64,000 nucleotides of DNA. It comes from Neoroseomonas soli. GTDB taxonomy: Bacteria; Pseudomonadota; Alphaproteobacteria; Acetobacterales; Acetobacteraceae. Position 1 is the first letter of the stretch. Every line of letters starts with the position of its first letter. Made by a program: the position numbers and the translations under genes. Below the pieces are notes generated by a model. It did not search any database. It saw only the letters and a program-made list of their open reading frames with translations, and had not been told where the DNA came from. The stretch is taken from contig NZ_JAAEDM010000014.1 of assembly GCF_018129065.1 (NCBI RefSeq), positions 1 through 64,000 of the forward strand, written 5' to 3'. Positions 62,649 to 64,000 of this stretch are shown here, piece by piece.

Positions 62649-63779
62649 ATGAAGTTCACTGTGGACCGGGCGGTGCTGCTCAAGGCTCTGACCCATGTGC
62701 AGAGCGTGGTGGAGCGGCGGAACACCATCCCCATCCTCGCCAATGTCCTGATCGACGCGAAGACCGAGGGCAGCCTCACGCTCACCGCGACCGACATGGA
62801 GATCGCGGTGGTCGAGGAAGTGGCCGGCGTGACCGTCACGCGCGGCGGGCGCACCACCGCGCCGGCGGCGACGCTCTATGAGATCGTCCGCAAGCTGCCG
62901 GACGGCGCGCGCATCGAACTCGACCACGGCGGTGGCGACGGGCCACTGACGCTGCGCGCGGGCAAGTACAACACCAGCCTCGCCGTGCTGCCGGTGGATG
63001 ACTTCCCGTCGATGACGGAAGGGCGCCTGCCGACGAAGTTCTCGATCAAGGCCGGCGTGCTGCGCGATTTGATCGACCGGACGAAGTTCGCGATCAGCAC
63101 GGAGGAGACGCGCTACTACCTCAACGGCATCTACCTGCACGCCGCGGAAGCGGATGGTACGCCGGTGCTGCGCGCGGTCGCGACCGACGGCCACCGCCTG
63201 GCGCGGGTCGAGGAGCCGCTGCCCGAAGGTGCGAAGGGCATGCCAGGCGTGATCGTGCCGCGCAAGACGGTGAACGAGGTGCGCAAGCTCGCCGAGGAAT
63301 CGCAGGACGAGATCGAGATCCGCCTCTCGGACACCAAGATCCGCTTCGGGCTCGGGACCGTGTCGCTGACCTCCAAGCTGATCGACGGCACCTTCCCCGA
63401 GTACGACCGCGTGATCCCGCGCGGCAACGACAAGAAGCTGACCGTGCCGAAGAAGGATTTCGAGGAGGCCGTTGCGCGCGTCGCAGCGATTTCGTCGGAG
63501 CGCTCGCGGCCGGTGAAGCTGTCGATCTCGCGCAACAACCTGCTGCTCTCCGCCGCCAGCCCGGACCAGGGCCAGGCGCAGGAGGAACTCGACGCTGACA
63601 CCGTCAGCTACGAGAGCAGCCCGCTCGAGATCGGCTTCCAGGCGCGCTACCTAACCGACATCACGGCGCAGATCGGGGAAAAGGTGGAGTTCCTGTTCGC
63701 CGACGGCGCTGCGCCGACGATCGTGAAGGACGAGGCGAAGCCCGAGGCGCTCTACGTGCTGATGCCGATGCGGGTATAG
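62649..63779 (+). CDS. dnaN: DNA polymerase III subunit beta (sliding clamp)
   Basis: 376 residues, three clamp domains. The start MKFTVDRAVLLKALTHVQSV is standard; RTKFAISTEETRYYLNGIYL and ATDGHRLARVE mark domain 2, and FPEYDRVIPRGNDKK with the terminal EALYVLMPMRV mark domain 3. Length and motifs are normal. The separation from dnaA (426 bp) is unusually long. Confidence 0.97.
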   Translation: MKFTVDRAVLLKALTHVQSVVERRNTIPILANVLIDAKTEGSLTLTATDMEIAVVEEVAGVTVTRGGRTTAPAATLYEIVRKLPDGARIELDHGGGDGPLTLRAGKYNTSLAVLPVDDFPSMTEGRLPTKFSIKAGVLRDLIDRTKFAISTEETRYYLNGIYLHAAEADGTPVLRAVATDGHRLARVEEPLPEGAKGMPGVIVPRKTVNEVRKLAEESQDEIEIRLSDTKIRFGLGTVSLTSKLIDGTFPEYDRVIPRGNDKKLTVPKKDFEEAVARVAAISSERSRPVKLSISRNNLLLSAASPDQGQAQEELDADTVSYESSPLEIGFQARYLTDITAQIGEKVEFLFADGAAPTIVKDEAKPEALYVLMPMRV

Positions 63780-63785
63780 GCAAGC

Positions 63786-64000
63786 CTAGCCCCGGACGAG
63801 CATCGCCACTCCGCCCACAAGGCCGGCCGCTCCGAGAACGAGGGAAACGACGATCTCGCGCGGGGATACCGCAGGTTCGCAGCGCATGGGCTCGTTCGGG
63901 TCGTAGACGACGACAAGCGTGCCGCCGGGCACAAGTGGCGGTCCCTCCGGATCCACCCGGAAGCTGGCTGTCACCTTGGGCCCACTTGGCAGTGCGAAAT
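63786..64000 (-). CDS. DUF3592-like membrane protein, C-terminal part (truncated by window edge)
   Basis: Open minus-strand frame through the right edge. It reads FALPSGPKVTASFRVDPEGP, then PPLVPGGTLVVVYDPNEPMR, a C-terminal membrane helix (IVVSLVLGAAGLVGGVAMLV) and Arg-Gly end. G-x-x-V-x-V-x-YDP before a final helix is the DUF3592 layout. An internal GTG at 63974 is not needed, since the frame continues. Convergent with dnaN, 6 bp after its stop. Confidence 0.72.
   Translation of the reverse strand, partial: FALPSGPKVTASFRVDPEGPPLVPGGTLVVVYDPNEPMRCEPAVSPREIVVSLVLGAAGLVGGVAMLVRG

Noticed and set aside
62170-62652. 160-codon frame across the dnaA-dnaN gap
   Set aside because: Overlaps the end of dnaA and the hairpin array; Pro/Arg-rich, no start signal.

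Overview
The window reads as chromosomal DNA of a very GC-rich alphaproteobacterium, most likely Acetobacteraceae (Roseomonas-like). The grounds are protein character (alphaproteobacterial short HPr kinase, RapZ and nitrogen-type PTS genes, SDHAF4/DUF1674, DUF4169, TTC38-like TPR proteins, several Bug/TctC receptors) and the gene order mutM-echA-rpsT-dnaA-dnaN at the right end. This is inference, since no 16S gene is present. I see no tRNA, rRNA, CRISPR array, prophage or intact insertion sequence.

Layout. 1-9,300: end of an Ala/Pro-rich protein, acs, an unknown gene, an MFS exporter, SDHAF4 and HtpX divergent over one CATG, a methyltransferase, a histidine phosphatase, a Tim44-like protein and MltA. 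9,300-20,900: NAD-epimerase plus TetR, a TPR protein, a three-gene iron-type ABC importer, a TIM-barrel isomerase, SDR, hydrolase, alcohol dehydrogenase and YgjP-like protease. 20,900-34,100: carbon catabolism and transport, including a Gfo/Idh/MocA-isomerase-enolase operon behind a 30-bp palindrome, a complete TctC-TctB-TctA tripartite transporter, D-2-hydroxyacid dehydrogenase, RluA-type pseudouridine synthase and a PfkB kinase. 34,100-40,500: dienelactone hydrolase, DUF4169, and the overlapping operon hprK-rapZ-EIIA-ptsH-ptsP, which holds a whole regulatory phosphotransfer chain. 40,500-51,600: SulP permease, DUF2252 behind a perfect FNR box, an orphan Bug receptor, amidohydrolase, aminotransferase, nucleoside transporter, rmuC and carbonic anhydrase. 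51,700-64,000: purH, the second TPR protein, dut, coaBC, DUF4260, a thioesterase, ubiE, mutM, enoyl-CoA hydratase, rpsT, dnaA, dnaN and a truncated DUF3592-like gene.

The most unusual content is intergenic. Family A is a roughly 135-bp element made of a GC hairpin, an imperfect central stem and a second GC hairpin. It has three full and two half copies, all packed against stop codons. Family B is an array of short hairpins built on CCAAAGGCC/GGCCTTTGG (3 copies, one between dnaA and dnaN). Family C is a shorter repeat (2 copies), one of which carries an extra 47-bp near-perfect palindrome. They look like REP/MITE-type elements that have settled at gene ends and may act as bidirectional terminators. 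Regulatory sites worth testing are the FNR box upstream of DUF2252, a near-match before acs, and the LacI-type palindrome before the Gfo/Idh/MocA operon.
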